A DNA stretch of 53,044 nucleotides from CAZHWR01 sp964536085 (GTDB taxonomy: Bacteria > Bacillota > Clostridia > Oscillospirales > Ruminococcaceae), in the NCBI GenBank assembly GCA_964536085.1, contig CAZHWR010000009.1, forward strand, positions 1 to 53,044, in the 5' to 3' direction. Below, piece after piece: positions 32,729 through 40,870 of this stretch (the stretch's first letter is position 1; every line of letters starts with the position of its first letter). The position numbers and the translations under genes are program-made. Below the pieces are notes generated by a model. The model saw only the letters and a list, made by a program, of their open reading frames with translations. It had not been told where the DNA came from and did not search any database.

Positions 32729-33546
32729 ATTCCGTTGATTATATCCATGTCGGTGAGCGTTGAAATATTGTCTAAAAGCGCAGTTTGGAAGCTCGCGAGC
32801 CCCGCGGGATTCTGCGCCTTTGCTTTTTCGCCGCAAATGCCCATGATAGCGGCGGCGAGGGTCGCGCTCGTGTATGACGCGCCGAAGGTGATAAACGCCG
32901 CGCACAGCGCGCCGAGCATACAGCCGGTGCCTGTAATTTTTCCGAGCTCGTCGCAGCCGTTTAAAATAGCTACATGATAGTTGCCGTTTGAAATAAAATC
33001 CGTTTTGCCTGAAACGAGCAGGGTGACGTGCAGCTTCTGCGCCGTGTGGCGGACAAATTCAAGATAGTCGCTTACGGATTCTGTTATGTCGTTCTCGCCT
33101 GCGTCCACGCCTACTGCGGTGTGCGGAAGCCCGATAAGTGCATTGAGTTCCGAAGCGTTTCCCTTTACGACTATCGGGCGGTTTTTTTCAATAAACCGCT
33201 TTGCAAATTCCAGCCGCGTTTTGCTGCATGTTACGCCGACGAGATCCAAAACCACGGGAATCATACGCTTTTTAGCCACTCTGCCCGAAATCATCATGGA
33301 CCGCATGCGGCTAAAGGAAATGTTTCCGAGATTGACCAAAAGCGAGCGAGACGATTCGGTTATTTTTCTGACTTCTCCCGGATATTCCGCCATTATCGGG
33401 CTTGCACCGACGGAGAGTATCGTGTTAGCCGCCTGATTTATCGAGATGTGGTTGGTCAGGCAGTGTACAAGCGGCTTGTGTTCGGCAACAAGGTGCCTTA
33501 TTCTTATAATTTCATCCGTTATCGGACTTAAAACCGGGCTTCCCAT
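32716..33546 (-). CDS. thiM: Hydroxyethylthiazole kinase
   Basis: 276 aa, ribokinase-like. It phosphorylates the thiazole alcohol (HET) to HET-P for salvage. Motifs: 'PLVHCLTNHISINQAANT', 'GASPIMAEYPGE', 'VVLDLVGVTCS', 'VVKGNASE' and 'ITGTGCMLGALCAAF' with the catalytic Cys. The ATG has AGGAG at nine bases and lies within the last 35 bp of thiW, indicating coupling to the thiazole transporter. Confidence 0.96.
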   Translation of the reverse strand: MGSPVLSPITDEIIRIRHLVAEHKPLVHCLTNHISINQAANTILSVGASPIMAEYPGEVRKITESSRSLLVNLGNISFSRMRSMMISGRVAKKRMIPVVLDLVGVTCSKTRLEFAKRFIEKNRPIVVKGNASELNALIGLPHTAVGVDAGENDITESVSDYLEFVRHTAQKLHVTLLVSGKTDFISNGNYHVAILNGCDELGKITGTGCMLGALCAAFITFGASYTSATLAAAIMGICGEKAKAQNPAGLASFQTALLDNISTLTDMDIINGIKIG

Positions 33547-34096
33547 AAACCTTGGCTCCTAAACTTTTTTGGATTCTGTTCAACATTCCCGACTTTCGCA
33601 GCGCGGTCAGGAATACAAACGCTATGCTTCCGCCTATAAGAGTTCCGGCGATGAACGAGGGAACGTAAAACAGCCACGTTATCCCGGTTTTGCCCCAAAG
33701 CAGCGTCATGACCGGGTAAGACGCTATCGCGCCGATAATTCCGGTGCCGAATATTTCGCCGAGCACCGCGCAGATCAGGCTCCCTTTGGAAACGCGGTAG
33801 AAGATTCCCGAGAGCAAAGCGCCGAAGATCGCTCCTGTCAATGCGACGGGCGGGATACCCATGAATATCATGCGCAGTATACCGATGAGCGTGGCGCACA
33901 AAAGCGACCACCACGGTCCGAGCAGCACCGAGCACACGATGTTTATCAAATGCGCCATAGGGCACATGTTTCCGAACGGCGACTCCACGCGCAGTATCGG
34001 GGATATGACCACGCCGATTGCGACGAGCATGGCGAGGGTTATCATTTTAATAAGGGTAGAAGAATTGTAAGCTGTTTTTTGGGTCTTGTTCTGCAT
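33512..34096 (-). CDS. thiW: Thiazole-specific ECF transporter S component
   Basis: 194 aa with five to six membrane helices ('MITLAMLVAIGVVISPILRV', 'LINIVCSVLLGPWWSLLCATLIG', 'FGALLSGIFYRVSKGSLICAVLGEIFG'). It matches the ThiW family of energy-coupling-factor substrate-binding subunits, which are found beside thiM and regulated by thiamin. It needs shared EcfA/A'/T subunits encoded elsewhere. The ribosome site is GAAGGGA. It is preceded by an atypical TPP-like leader (34156-34262). Confidence 0.9.
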   Translation of the reverse strand: MQNKTQKTAYNSSTLIKMITLAMLVAIGVVISPILRVESPFGNMCPMAHLINIVCSVLLGPWWSLLCATLIGILRMIFMGIPPVALTGAIFGALLSGIFYRVSKGSLICAVLGEIFGTGIIGAIASYPVMTLLWGKTGITWLFYVPSFIAGTLIGGSIAFVFLTALRKSGMLNRIQKSLGAKVYGKPGFKSDNG

Positions 34097-34155
34097 TTCG
34101 ATTTTCCCTTCATGCTAAAGTGTTCTATCAAAAACGGTAAAACACTGCCGGAAAA

Positions 34156-34262
34156 CCATAGTGAGCAAAACCGACAGAATTTAAGCCGTGAAATAAATTC
34201 AGTCGGTCGAAGGTCGATTCCTTCCTCTCACCCTGAAACACAGGTTCCCTCGCTTTAAGAAT
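34156..34262 (-). promoter_or_regulatory. Atypical TPP-riboswitch-like leader of thiW with embedded terminator stem
   Basis: Read on the minus strand it has GAGGGAACCTG, TGTTT, CAGGGTGAGAGGAAG, eight bases, then CTTCGACC. These align in register with the P2, P3 and pyrimidine-binding junction of the canonical TPP riboswitch before thiC in this same window (shared TGAGAGGAAG and CTTCGACC). The rest of a TPP aptamer (ACCTGA...GGATAAT...CGTAGGG) is missing. Instead ACCGACTGAATTTA pairs with TAAATTCTGTCGGT (one T-T mismatch, 34170-34207), followed by TTTTG. GTGAG (34227-34231) can also pair with CTCAC (34161-34165). It is probably a switch; the ligand is unknown. Confidence 0.6.
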
Positions 34263-34376
34263 ACCTAGACCCGGTATTTTAAGACGTTTCGGACGCTCCT
34301 CCGCCACGCCTTTGCGCCAAGCGCAAAAAATGCGGGCTTAGCGGCGTTTCAGCCGCCAAGCGTATTCGCTTTAAGT

Positions 34377-35687
34377 TTACAATATGTCGATATATTCGCC
34401 TGCGAGCGCTTTGTTCATGCTCCGCACGGCGCAGAATTTGCCGCACATGCTACATGTGTCCGAATGGTCGTCCTCGGGGAGGCGGTCGTCCCGAATCGCT
34501 TTTGCGGTTTCTGGGTCGAGCGCGCATTCAAACTGCGCGTCCCAGTCGAGCGCGCGTCGCGCGTCCGCCATTTTGTCGTCGATATCGCGCGCGCCGGGGA
34601 TTCCCTTTGCGATATCGGCGGCGTGAGCCGCGATTTTAGAAGCGATAATCCCCTGTTTAACATCGTCCACATTAGGCAAAGCCAAATGCTCCGCAGGTGT
34701 TACGTAGCACAAAAACGCGGCTCCGCTCATAGCGGCGACCGCCCCGCCGATTGCGGCGGTGATGTGGTCGTAGCCGGGAGCGATATCGGTTACAAGCGGA
34801 CCGAGAACATAAAACGGCGCGCCCATGCATATGCTCTTTTGCACCTCCATGTTGGCGGCGACCTGATTAAGCGGAACATGCCCGGGACCCTCGACCATAA
34901 CCTGGACGTTGTGTTCCCACGCGCGCTTGGTAAGCTCGCCTAAACGAACCAGTTCCTCTATCTGGCACACGTCGGTGGCGTCCGCCAGGCATCCGGGGCG
35001 GCAGGCGTCCCCAAGGGAAATGGTGACGTCGTACTGCTCGCAGATATCTAAAATTTCGTCGTAATATTCGTAAAACGGATTTTCGTTGCCCGTCATGCTC
35101 ATCCACGCAAAAACCAAGCTTCCGCCGCGGCTTACAATGTTCATTTTGCGCTTGTGCTTTTTGATTTGCTCAATCGTTTTTTGCGTGATTCCGCAGTGCA
35201 GGGTAACAAAATCCACGCCGTCCTCGGCGTGCAGACGTACAACGTCGATAAAATCCTGCGCGGTCAGCGTCGCCAAGTCGCGCTGATAATGAATGACGCT
35301 GTCGTAAACCGGGACGGTGCCTATCATAACCGGGCACTCGCTCGTGAGCTTGCGGCGAAACGGCTGAGTGTCGCCGTGGCTGGAAAGATCCATGATAGCG
35401 TCCGCTCCGAGATTTACCGCGCTTAAAACCTTTTGCATTTCAACGTCGTAGTCCTTGCAGTCGCGCGAAACGCCGAGATTAACGTTTATCTTGGTGCGAA
35501 GCATACTCCCGACGCCCACAGGGTCTAAGCAGGCGTGGCTTTTGTTCGCGCATATCGCGACCTGACCTTTTGCGACAAGCTCCGTCAATTTTTCAACGGA
35601 CATATTTTCTTTCTGCGCGACCGCTTTTATCTGCGGGGTAACTATTCCTTTGCGCGCCGCGTCCATCTGCGTTGTGTAACCGTTCAT
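34377..35687 (-). CDS. thiC: Phosphomethylpyrimidine synthase
   Basis: 436 aa, the shorter bacterial/clostridial form without the long N-terminal domain of the E. coli enzyme. A radical-SAM enzyme that turns aminoimidazole ribotide into HMP-P. The C-terminal cluster motif 'CSMCGKFC' (CxxCxxxxC) that binds the 4Fe-4S is intact. 'GVDFVTLHCGI', 'SRGGSLVFAWM', 'LGDACRPGCLAD' and 'EGPGHVPL' are conserved. RBS AAAGGA. It lies first in the thiamin operon under a TPP riboswitch. About 280 bp separate it from thiW, and no promoter was seen there, so thiW is probably read through from thiC. Confidence 0.97.
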   Translation of the reverse strand: MNGYTTQMDAARKGIVTPQIKAVAQKENMSVEKLTELVAKGQVAICANKSHACLDPVGVGSMLRTKINVNLGVSRDCKDYDVEMQKVLSAVNLGADAIMDLSSHGDTQPFRRKLTSECPVMIGTVPVYDSVIHYQRDLATLTAQDFIDVVRLHAEDGVDFVTLHCGITQKTIEQIKKHKRKMNIVSRGGSLVFAWMSMTGNENPFYEYYDEILDICEQYDVTISLGDACRPGCLADATDVCQIEELVRLGELTKRAWEHNVQVMVEGPGHVPLNQVAANMEVQKSICMGAPFYVLGPLVTDIAPGYDHITAAIGGAVAAMSGAAFLCYVTPAEHLALPNVDDVKQGIIASKIAAHAADIAKGIPGARDIDDKMADARRALDWDAQFECALDPETAKAIRDDRLPEDDHSDTCSMCGKFCAVRSMNKALAGEYIDIL

Positions 35688-35711
35688 TTTGCAACCGTCC
35701 TTTTTAAACTG

Positions 35712-35735
35712 AAAAAGGGGCGCACAATGCGCCCC
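35712..35735 (-). terminator. Expression-platform terminator of the thiC TPP riboswitch
   Basis: Minus-strand GGGGCGCA, TTG, TGCGCCCC followed by TTTTT. It lies between the aptamer and thiC, so TPP binding is expected to cause premature termination. Confidence 0.85.
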
Positions 35736-35779
35736 GATAAATACTTAAAATGCAAATGCATGCGAAATCCGCCGCCATG

Positions 35780-35872
35780 CACAAGTCCCTACGTTGGCAT
35801 TATCCAAATCAGGTAACGGGTCGAAGTTCGCAACTTCCTCTCAGCCTGTTTACAAGCTCCCCTATTCGTTTA
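35780..35872 (-). promoter_or_regulatory. TPP riboswitch (thi box) upstream of thiC
   Basis: On the minus strand all conserved blocks are present in order: AGGGGAGC, the P3 hairpin GCTTG-TAAA-CAGGC, CTGAGAGGAAG, CTTCGACCC, ACCTGAT, TTGGATAATGCCAA and CGTAGGGA. It starts about ten bases after a consensus promoter and is followed by an intrinsic terminator, the usual OFF-switch layout. Confidence 0.97.
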
Positions 35873-35876
35873 TTTA

Positions 35877-35905
35877 ATTTTACTACCTGCGGCGGCTTTT
35901 GTCAA
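35877..35905 (-). promoter_or_regulatory. Sigma-A promoter of the thiamin operon
   Basis: Minus-strand TTGACA and TAAAAT with a 17-bp spacer. It overlaps the last codons of the upstream membrane protein gene, whose stop codon lies directly beside the -10 box. Confidence 0.8.
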
Positions 35906-36398
35906 TATCAGAAACTTCGAGATCGTACATGTATTCCTTTATTCCCTTGCTTGTCGGCATCATAACGCAGCCGTACACGAGCGGTATCAAAAATATAAGC
36001 AATGCCGCGGCAAGCTCGGGGTATTCGGTCATGTCTATCTCGCCCGTCATCAGCAGCGCCAGCACCAAAAGGCTTTCTATTCCCATCAAAACGCCATATA
36101 CGAGCCTCGCGGGATCAATTCCTTTTGTGAGCATATAACAGTCGGTTATGAGCGCAGCGCCCAGCAGAAGAAGCAAAAATCCCGTCACAGCGGAGCTGCT
36201 TTGCCCTATTACGCCAACCGTTTCGGAAACGGTTGTCAGGAATACGGAAATCAAAACCATAACTCCGCCGACGATCATCCCGAAAACGGTGAAAATCCAG
36301 AACAGCGGCTTTGCAAACTCATAGGCCCTGTTTTGCCGTTCTTCAAACGCCTTAAAATCGTCCGGCTTCGACTGATGTTTTTTTTTGGATTTTGCCAT
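35883..36398 (-). CDS. Uncharacterised four-helix membrane protein
   Basis: 171 aa from the ATG giving 'MAKSKKKHQSKPDDFKAFEE'. A basic, charged N-terminus of about 30 residues precedes four hydrophobic segments (about 33-60, 68-88, 95-118 and 126-148) and a polar C-terminus. No family recognised. The frame extends 43 codons upstream, but that part has no good ribosome site. It lies upstream of the thiamin operon on the same strand, and its 3' end carries the thi promoter, so it is likely a separate transcription unit with some read-through. Confidence 0.65.
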   Translation of the reverse strand: MAKSKKKHQSKPDDFKAFEERQNRAYEFAKPLFWIFTVFGMIVGGVMVLISVFLTTVSETVGVIGQSSSAVTGFLLLLLGAALITDCYMLTKGIDPARLVYGVLMGIESLLVLALLMTGEIDMTEYPELAAALLIFLIPLVYGCVMMPTSKGIKEYMYDLEVSDIDKSRRR

Positions 36399-36490
36399 TG
36401 CGCTAATCAGACCTTTCACCTTTTTATCAACATTATAGCACGAATTATGAAAAAAAAATACCCTGCGCAGTCGGAAAAATAAGCTGCGTC

Positions 36491-36519
36491 TTGAAAAGTA
36501 TGCAGGAATGATGTATAAT
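36491..36519 (+). promoter_or_regulatory. Sigma-A promoter of ilvE
   Basis: TTGAAA and TATAAT with a 17-bp spacer, 61 bp upstream of the ATG. Confidence 0.75.
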
Positions 36520-36580
36520 AATTGCAAAATATTATTTTAAGCTGAATTTTAAATTTTATATATGAAAGAAGGAAGCTCAA

Positions 36581-37669
36581 ATGAGCAAAAATGTCCTAAA
36601 GAATTTAACGATCAAGCTTACCGATCATCCGAAGCAAAAGCCTGCCGACGAATCGAATATCGGTTTTGGCAACATTTTCACCGATCACATGTTTATCATG
36701 GATTACGATACGTCCGTAAACGACTGGTACGACGCACGCATAGTCCCCTACGGTCCGATTTCGCTCGATCCGTCTGCAATGTGCCTGCACTACGGTCAGG
36801 AGGTTTTTGAAGGTCTTAAGGCTTACCGCGGAGTGGACGGCAAGATACGCCTTTTCCGCCCGGACGAAAACTTTAAGCGCCTGAATCTTTCCAACGAGCG
36901 CCTTTCTATTCCCAAGCTGGACGAGGAATTCGCAATCGAGTGCCTGAAAAAGCTGGTCGAGATTGAAAAGGACTGGATTCCCCACACTCCCGACACCTCG
37001 CTTTACATAAGGCCGTTTATTATATCCACTCAGCCCAATTTGGGAGTTTGCCCGTCTTCGCACTATATGTTTATTATTATTCTCTCCCCGTCCGGCCCTT
37101 ATTACGCCGAGGGGCTTAACCCGGTTAAAATTTACGTTGAGGCAAACTATGTGCGCGCGGTCAAAGGCGGCACGGGAATGGCAAAAACCGCGGGCAACTA
37201 TGCGTCTTCTTTAAATTCACAGGTTGAGGCTTATGAAAAAGGCTACAGTCAGGCGCTTTGGCTTGACGGCGTTGAGCGCAGATGGATAGAGGAAGTCGGC
37301 TCGATGAACATATTCTTCGTCATTGGGGACGAGGTCGTAACGCCGATGCTCAACGGAAGCATACTCTCGGGAATAACAAGGAAGTCCGCCATAGAACTTA
37401 TGCGCTCGTGGGGCTTAAGGGTGTCAGAGCGCAGAGTATCGATCGATGAGGTCTGCGAGGCGCACAGGCAGGGCAAACTGAAAGAGGCGTTCGGAACGGG
37501 TACGGCGGCGGTCATATCCCCCGTGGGCCACTTGAGATATAACGACGACGATTTCACAATAAACGGCAATGAAATCGGCGAAATATCCGCTCGGCTGTAC
37601 GAGGAACTGACGGGCGTTCAATGGGGCAAAATTGAGGACAAATTCGGCTGGACGGTAGCGCTCGACTGA
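36581..37669 (+). CDS. ilvE: Branched-chain amino acid aminotransferase
   Basis: 362 aa, class IV PLP aminotransferase of the longer (eukaryote-like, BCAT IIb) type found in many Firmicutes. It interconverts Leu/Ile/Val and their 2-oxo acids with glutamate. The PLP lysine lies in 'GGTGMAKTAGNYASSL'. 'VFEGLKAYRG', 'LYIRPFI', 'EEVGSMNIFFV' and 'AFGTGTAAVISPVG' are family-typical. RBS GAAGGAAG. Its TGA overlaps the ATG of the pseudouridine synthase (TGATG). Confidence 0.95.
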   Translation: MSKNVLKNLTIKLTDHPKQKPADESNIGFGNIFTDHMFIMDYDTSVNDWYDARIVPYGPISLDPSAMCLHYGQEVFEGLKAYRGVDGKIRLFRPDENFKRLNLSNERLSIPKLDEEFAIECLKKLVEIEKDWIPHTPDTSLYIRPFIISTQPNLGVCPSSHYMFIIILSPSGPYYAEGLNPVKIYVEANYVRAVKGGTGMAKTAGNYASSLNSQVEAYEKGYSQALWLDGVERRWIEEVGSMNIFFVIGDEVVTPMLNGSILSGITRKSAIELMRSWGLRVSERRVSIDEVCEAHRQGKLKEAFGTGTAAVISPVGHLRYNDDDFTINGNEIGEISARLYEELTGVQWGKIEDKFGWTVALD

Positions 37670-38538
37670 TGAGGACGCTGCGCTTCACAGCGGATAAGGA
37701 TTGTACGCTGTATGAGCTTCTGCACCTGCGCGAGGGCATTTCTGTCACTGTGATAAGGCGGCTGAAAAAGCTCCCCGGCTCGGCGCTTGTAAACTCAGTC
37801 CCCGCCAAAATGCCGGACAGGGTGAAGCCGGGCGACGAAGTGCTTATACGCTTGCCGACGGGAAAATGCACCGCGGTCGCAAACCGCGGTCTTTTTGCAA
37901 AAATCGCCTATGAAGACGAGGACGTCATCGTATTCAACAAGCCCTGCGATATGCCTGTTCATCCGTCTGCACGCCACAGGGACAACACTCTTGCGAATTT
38001 TTTTGCGGCGTACTGCGGGCAAAACGGTATATCCTGCGCGTTCAGACCGATAAACAGGCTCGACCGCAATACTACGGGACTTTGCGCCGCGGCGAAAAGC
38101 ACGTTCGCGGCGTTTTCGCTGTCAAAAACGCTCAAAAAAGAGTACACGGCGATTTGCGCAGGCGTTTTGGAAAACGACTGCGGCACGATAAATGCGCCGA
38201 TTGCGCGCGAGGGCGAAAGTATAATCAAGCGCGAGGTCAGAGCGGACGGTCAGGCGGCGGTAACGCATTATACGGTAGTGAAAAGGCTCGCGGAAGCAAC
38301 GGTCGTGAAGCTGCGTCTTGAAACGGGAAGGACGCATCAGATTCGAGTGCATTTTGCCTATATAGGTCACCCGCTTTTGGGAGACGAGCTTTACGGAGGC
38401 GATATGCGTTGGATTGACAGGCACGCTTTGCACTGTTCAAAGCTTCGATTTGTTCATCCGATTACAAAAGCCGTGGTCGAAATAGAATCGGAGTTGCCTG
38501 ACGATATGAAAGCCGTTGTGCATTCGGAAGCGGATTGA
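37669..38538 (+). CDS. RluA-family pseudouridine synthase
   Basis: 289 aa. The catalytic motif 'PINRLDRNTTGL' (the family HRLDxxTSGL, with N for H) holds the active-site Asp. 'VIVFNKPCDMPVHPS', 'KEYTAICAGVL' and 'LETGRTHQIRVHFAYIGHPLLGDELYGG' complete the fold. It converts uridine to pseudouridine in rRNA or tRNA; the site is not predictable. It is coupled to ilvE by a 1-bp overlap, an arrangement with no evident functional meaning. Only a degenerate S4-like N-terminal stretch is present. Confidence 0.92.
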   Translation: MRTLRFTADKDCTLYELLHLREGISVTVIRRLKKLPGSALVNSVPAKMPDRVKPGDEVLIRLPTGKCTAVANRGLFAKIAYEDEDVIVFNKPCDMPVHPSARHRDNTLANFFAAYCGQNGISCAFRPINRLDRNTTGLCAAAKSTFAAFSLSKTLKKEYTAICAGVLENDCGTINAPIAREGESIIKREVRADGQAAVTHYTVVKRLAEATVVKLRLETGRTHQIRVHFAYIGHPLLGDELYGGDMRWIDRHALHCSKLRFVHPITKAVVEIESELPDDMKAVVHSEAD

Positions 38539-38661
38539 AAATATAAAAACACCGCGGGGCAATAAACAGTACGCGGCGGACTTAATTTTTTGAGATTGGG
38601 CTTTTAAATCAATATTTTTCGCAAATTTTGCCACTAAAAAAATACAAGGACGATGTTTACT

Positions 38662-39123
38662 ATGAAAAAATTTTTTGCTGAGTTCAAGGAATTTATCAAC
38701 AGGGGTAAAGCGCTTGATTTAGCGGTTGGAGTCATCATCGGCGCGGCGTTTCAATCGATCGTAAATTCGTTGGTGGACGACATTATATCCCCAATAATCG
38801 GGCTGTTTGTGCGCCAGAATTTTAATGATCTTGCGGTCAGCTTTTTGGGAATAACAATAAAATACGGCTCGTTTATAACCGCGGTGATAAACTTTGTTAT
38901 AATGGCGTTTGTGATTTTTGTACTGGTAAAGGTGCTGAACCGCTTAACGTCGTTTCGCAAAAAGGCCGAGAAAAATGCCGAAGACAAACAGGCGGAGAAG
39001 TCGGCTGTCAAAACCTGTCCCTACTGCGTGCAGGAGATCCCCGCGGCGGCGGTACGCTGTCCGCACTGTACGTCGGTGCTGTCAGACAGCTTGAATACGG
39101 ATAATTTAAACGATGAAAAATAA
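38662..39123 (+). CDS. mscL: Large-conductance mechanosensitive channel with C-terminal zinc ribbon
   Basis: 153 aa from the ATG best spaced from AAGGA. The first 95 residues are a standard MscL: amphipathic N-helix 'FAEFKEFINRGKALDLAVGVIIGAAF', a periplasmic loop, and the second membrane helix 'AVINFVIMAFVIFVLVKVLNRL'. It opens under osmotic down-shock. After a charged linker the tail has 'CPYC' and, 11 residues on, 'CPHC', a zinc-ribbon pair instead of the plain helical bundle. The stop lies 11 nt inside the next gene. Confidence 0.93.
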   Translation: MKKFFAEFKEFINRGKALDLAVGVIIGAAFQSIVNSLVDDIISPIIGLFVRQNFNDLAVSFLGITIKYGSFITAVINFVIMAFVIFVLVKVLNRLTSFRKKAEKNAEDKQAEKSAVKTCPYCVQEIPAAAVRCPHCTSVLSDSLNTDNLNDEK

Positions 39124-40474
39124 AATCAGTCCGCCGATACGCGGCTTTTTGCGCGGGTATGCAAAAAGCCGCACCGCGCGGTTTCATATGCCGGGGCACA
39201 AGGGTCGCGGCGCATATTCGGAAAAAAAGCGAAGGAAAATCGATCCGCGGTTTGACATAACCGAGATTGCGGGTGCGGATTCGCTTTATGAGGCTGACGG
39301 CGTCATAAGGCGTTCGGAGCTTGCGGCGAGCGGGATATATAACACGCGCGCCACGGTTTTTTCGGCAGGCGGAAGCACCCTGTGCATTCAGGCGATGCTC
39401 CGACTGGCGCTTTCCAAGGGCGATACGGTGATATGCGGGCGCAACGCACACGCCGCGTTTCACAACGCTGTTGCACTTTATGATTTGCATCCGCACTGGG
39501 TCTATCCCGATTGCCGCGACGGCGCGGGCGTGTGCGGGAAAATCCCGCCAGACGCGGTCGCCGCGGCGATATATGAAACGGAAAAAAACGGCAAAAAGGC
39601 AAAGGCAGTGTACATAACTTCGCCCGACTATATGGGAGTTATGAGCGATATTGAAAGCATAGCGCGGGTGTGCAAAAAAGAAAGCATTTTGCTTCTGGTG
39701 GACAACGCACACGGCGCTCATCTTGCGTTCACTCCTGAAAACCGCCATCCAATAGCGCTCGGCGCGTCGCTGTGTTGCGACAGTGCGCACAAGACCCTTC
39801 CGGTGTTAACGGGCGGGGCGTATCTTCATTCGGGCTGCGATTTTGACGAACGGGATTTAAAGCGCGCCATGGGGCTTGTGGGCTCCACAAGCCCTTCTTA
39901 TCTGATTTTGGATTCGCTCGACTGCTGCAACGAATATCTGTCGCAGTGTGCGAAAGCCGATTTTGCAGCGCTTTGCATGCAAAAAGAGCATTTGGTCAAA
40001 GCCGCAGAAACGGCGGGATTTGAGCTGATCGACGGCTCGGACTGCACGAAGCTTTCGCTTTTGACGTATCCCGCGGGATATTCGGCTCATCGCGCCGCCG
40101 AATGGTTCAGAAAAAGAAAGATAGAGTGCGAATATGCATCCGGCGGAGTGATTGTGTTTTTGATGACTCCGTTTAATTCAAAGCATGATTTTAAACTGCT
40201 CGAAAACGCTTTTGGGGAGTTCAAGCCCCAAAAAGGCAAAGAATTTACGCTGTTTAAATACGAAAAAGTTCAGACTGTTCTTTCGCCGCACGGGGCGCTT
40301 TGGGCAAATACCGAGGAGGTTCCTGTATCCTGTGCGGCGGGAAGAATATCGGCGGCGGCCGATATCACCTGCCCTCCCGGAGTACCGATGATATCCTACG
40401 GCGAGCTTATAACCAAAAGCGCCGCCGAAAGATTAAAAAACAGTGGTAAAAACACGGTGATAGTGGTAAAATAA
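39113..40474 (+). CDS. Orn/Lys/Arg decarboxylase-family PLP enzyme (YaaO-like)
   Basis: 453 aa, lacking the N-terminal wing domain of the large inducible decarboxylases, like B. subtilis YaaO/SpeA-type proteins. Seen: 'RFHMPGHKGRGAY', 'VFSAGGSTLCIQAM', 'LLLVDNAHGAHLAF' with the PLP Asp, and 'CDSAHKTLPVLTGGAYLH' with the PLP lysine. It probably decarboxylates arginine or lysine for polyamine synthesis; the substrate is uncertain. It overlaps mscL by 11 nt and precedes the c-di-AMP receptor gene, as yaaO precedes yaaQ in Bacillus, but without tmk in between. Confidence 0.87.
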   Translation: MKNKISPPIRGFLRGYAKSRTARFHMPGHKGRGAYSEKKRRKIDPRFDITEIAGADSLYEADGVIRRSELAASGIYNTRATVFSAGGSTLCIQAMLRLALSKGDTVICGRNAHAAFHNAVALYDLHPHWVYPDCRDGAGVCGKIPPDAVAAAIYETEKNGKKAKAVYITSPDYMGVMSDIESIARVCKKESILLLVDNAHGAHLAFTPENRHPIALGASLCCDSAHKTLPVLTGGAYLHSGCDFDERDLKRAMGLVGSTSPSYLILDSLDCCNEYLSQCAKADFAALCMQKEHLVKAAETAGFELIDGSDCTKLSLLTYPAGYSAHRAAEWFRKRKIECEYASGGVIVFLMTPFNSKHDFKLLENAFGEFKPQKGKEFTLFKYEKVQTVLSPHGALWANTEEVPVSCAAGRISAAADITCPPGVPMISYGELITKSAAERLKNSGKNTVIVVK

Positions 40475-40535
40475 TAACAGGGAAGCTCTGATGGGGATAT
40501 CCTTAGGCGTAAAAATAAGAAAGGGTGAATGGTTT

Positions 40536-40859
40536 ATGAAATTGATTTTCGCTATTATCAACAAAGACGACAGCTCCGCAGTATCATCTGCGCTTACTAA
40601 AAAAGGCTTTTTTACTACAAAGCTTGCGTCCACGGGCGGATTTTTAATGGCGGGAAACACGACCTTTCTTATCGGTACCGAGGACGAAAAGGTGGACGAG
40701 GCAATAGAAATCATCTCTGACCACTCGAAAAAGAGAACTCAGCTTATGCCGTCTGCGGCGAGCTGCGGCATGGGTATGTACACATCGTATCCCATCGAGG
40801 TAACTGTCGGAGGTGCAACAGTATTTGTAACCGACGTTGACCGCTTTGAAAAGCTGTAG
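40536..40859 (+). CDS. darA: Cyclic-di-AMP receptor, PII-like
   Basis: 107 aa from the ATG behind AAAGGGTGA; the frame is open from 40491 but that part lacks a ribosome site. It matches the DUF970/YaaQ (PstA/DarA) family: 'KLIFAIINKDDSSAVSSAL', 'GFFTTKLASTGGFLMAGNTTFLIG', 'VDEAIEIIS' and the C-terminal 'GGATVFVTDVDRFEKL'. Trimeric PII-like proteins of this family bind c-di-AMP; targets are unknown. It is followed 11 nt later by holB. Confidence 0.93.
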   Translation: MKLIFAIINKDDSSAVSSALTKKGFFTTKLASTGGFLMAGNTTFLIGTEDEKVDEAIEIISDHSKKRTQLMPSAASCGMGMYTSYPIEVTVGGATVFVTDVDRFEKL

Positions 40860-40870
40860 GGTACCGCGAT

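Noticed and set aside
34156..34235. tRNA-like fold on the plus strand (GTGAG/CTCAC acceptor, T-loop-like GGTCGATTCC)
   Set aside because: No D-arm, no anticodon arm of normal size and no CCA context. The minus strand alignment with the thiC TPP riboswitch explains the same bases better.
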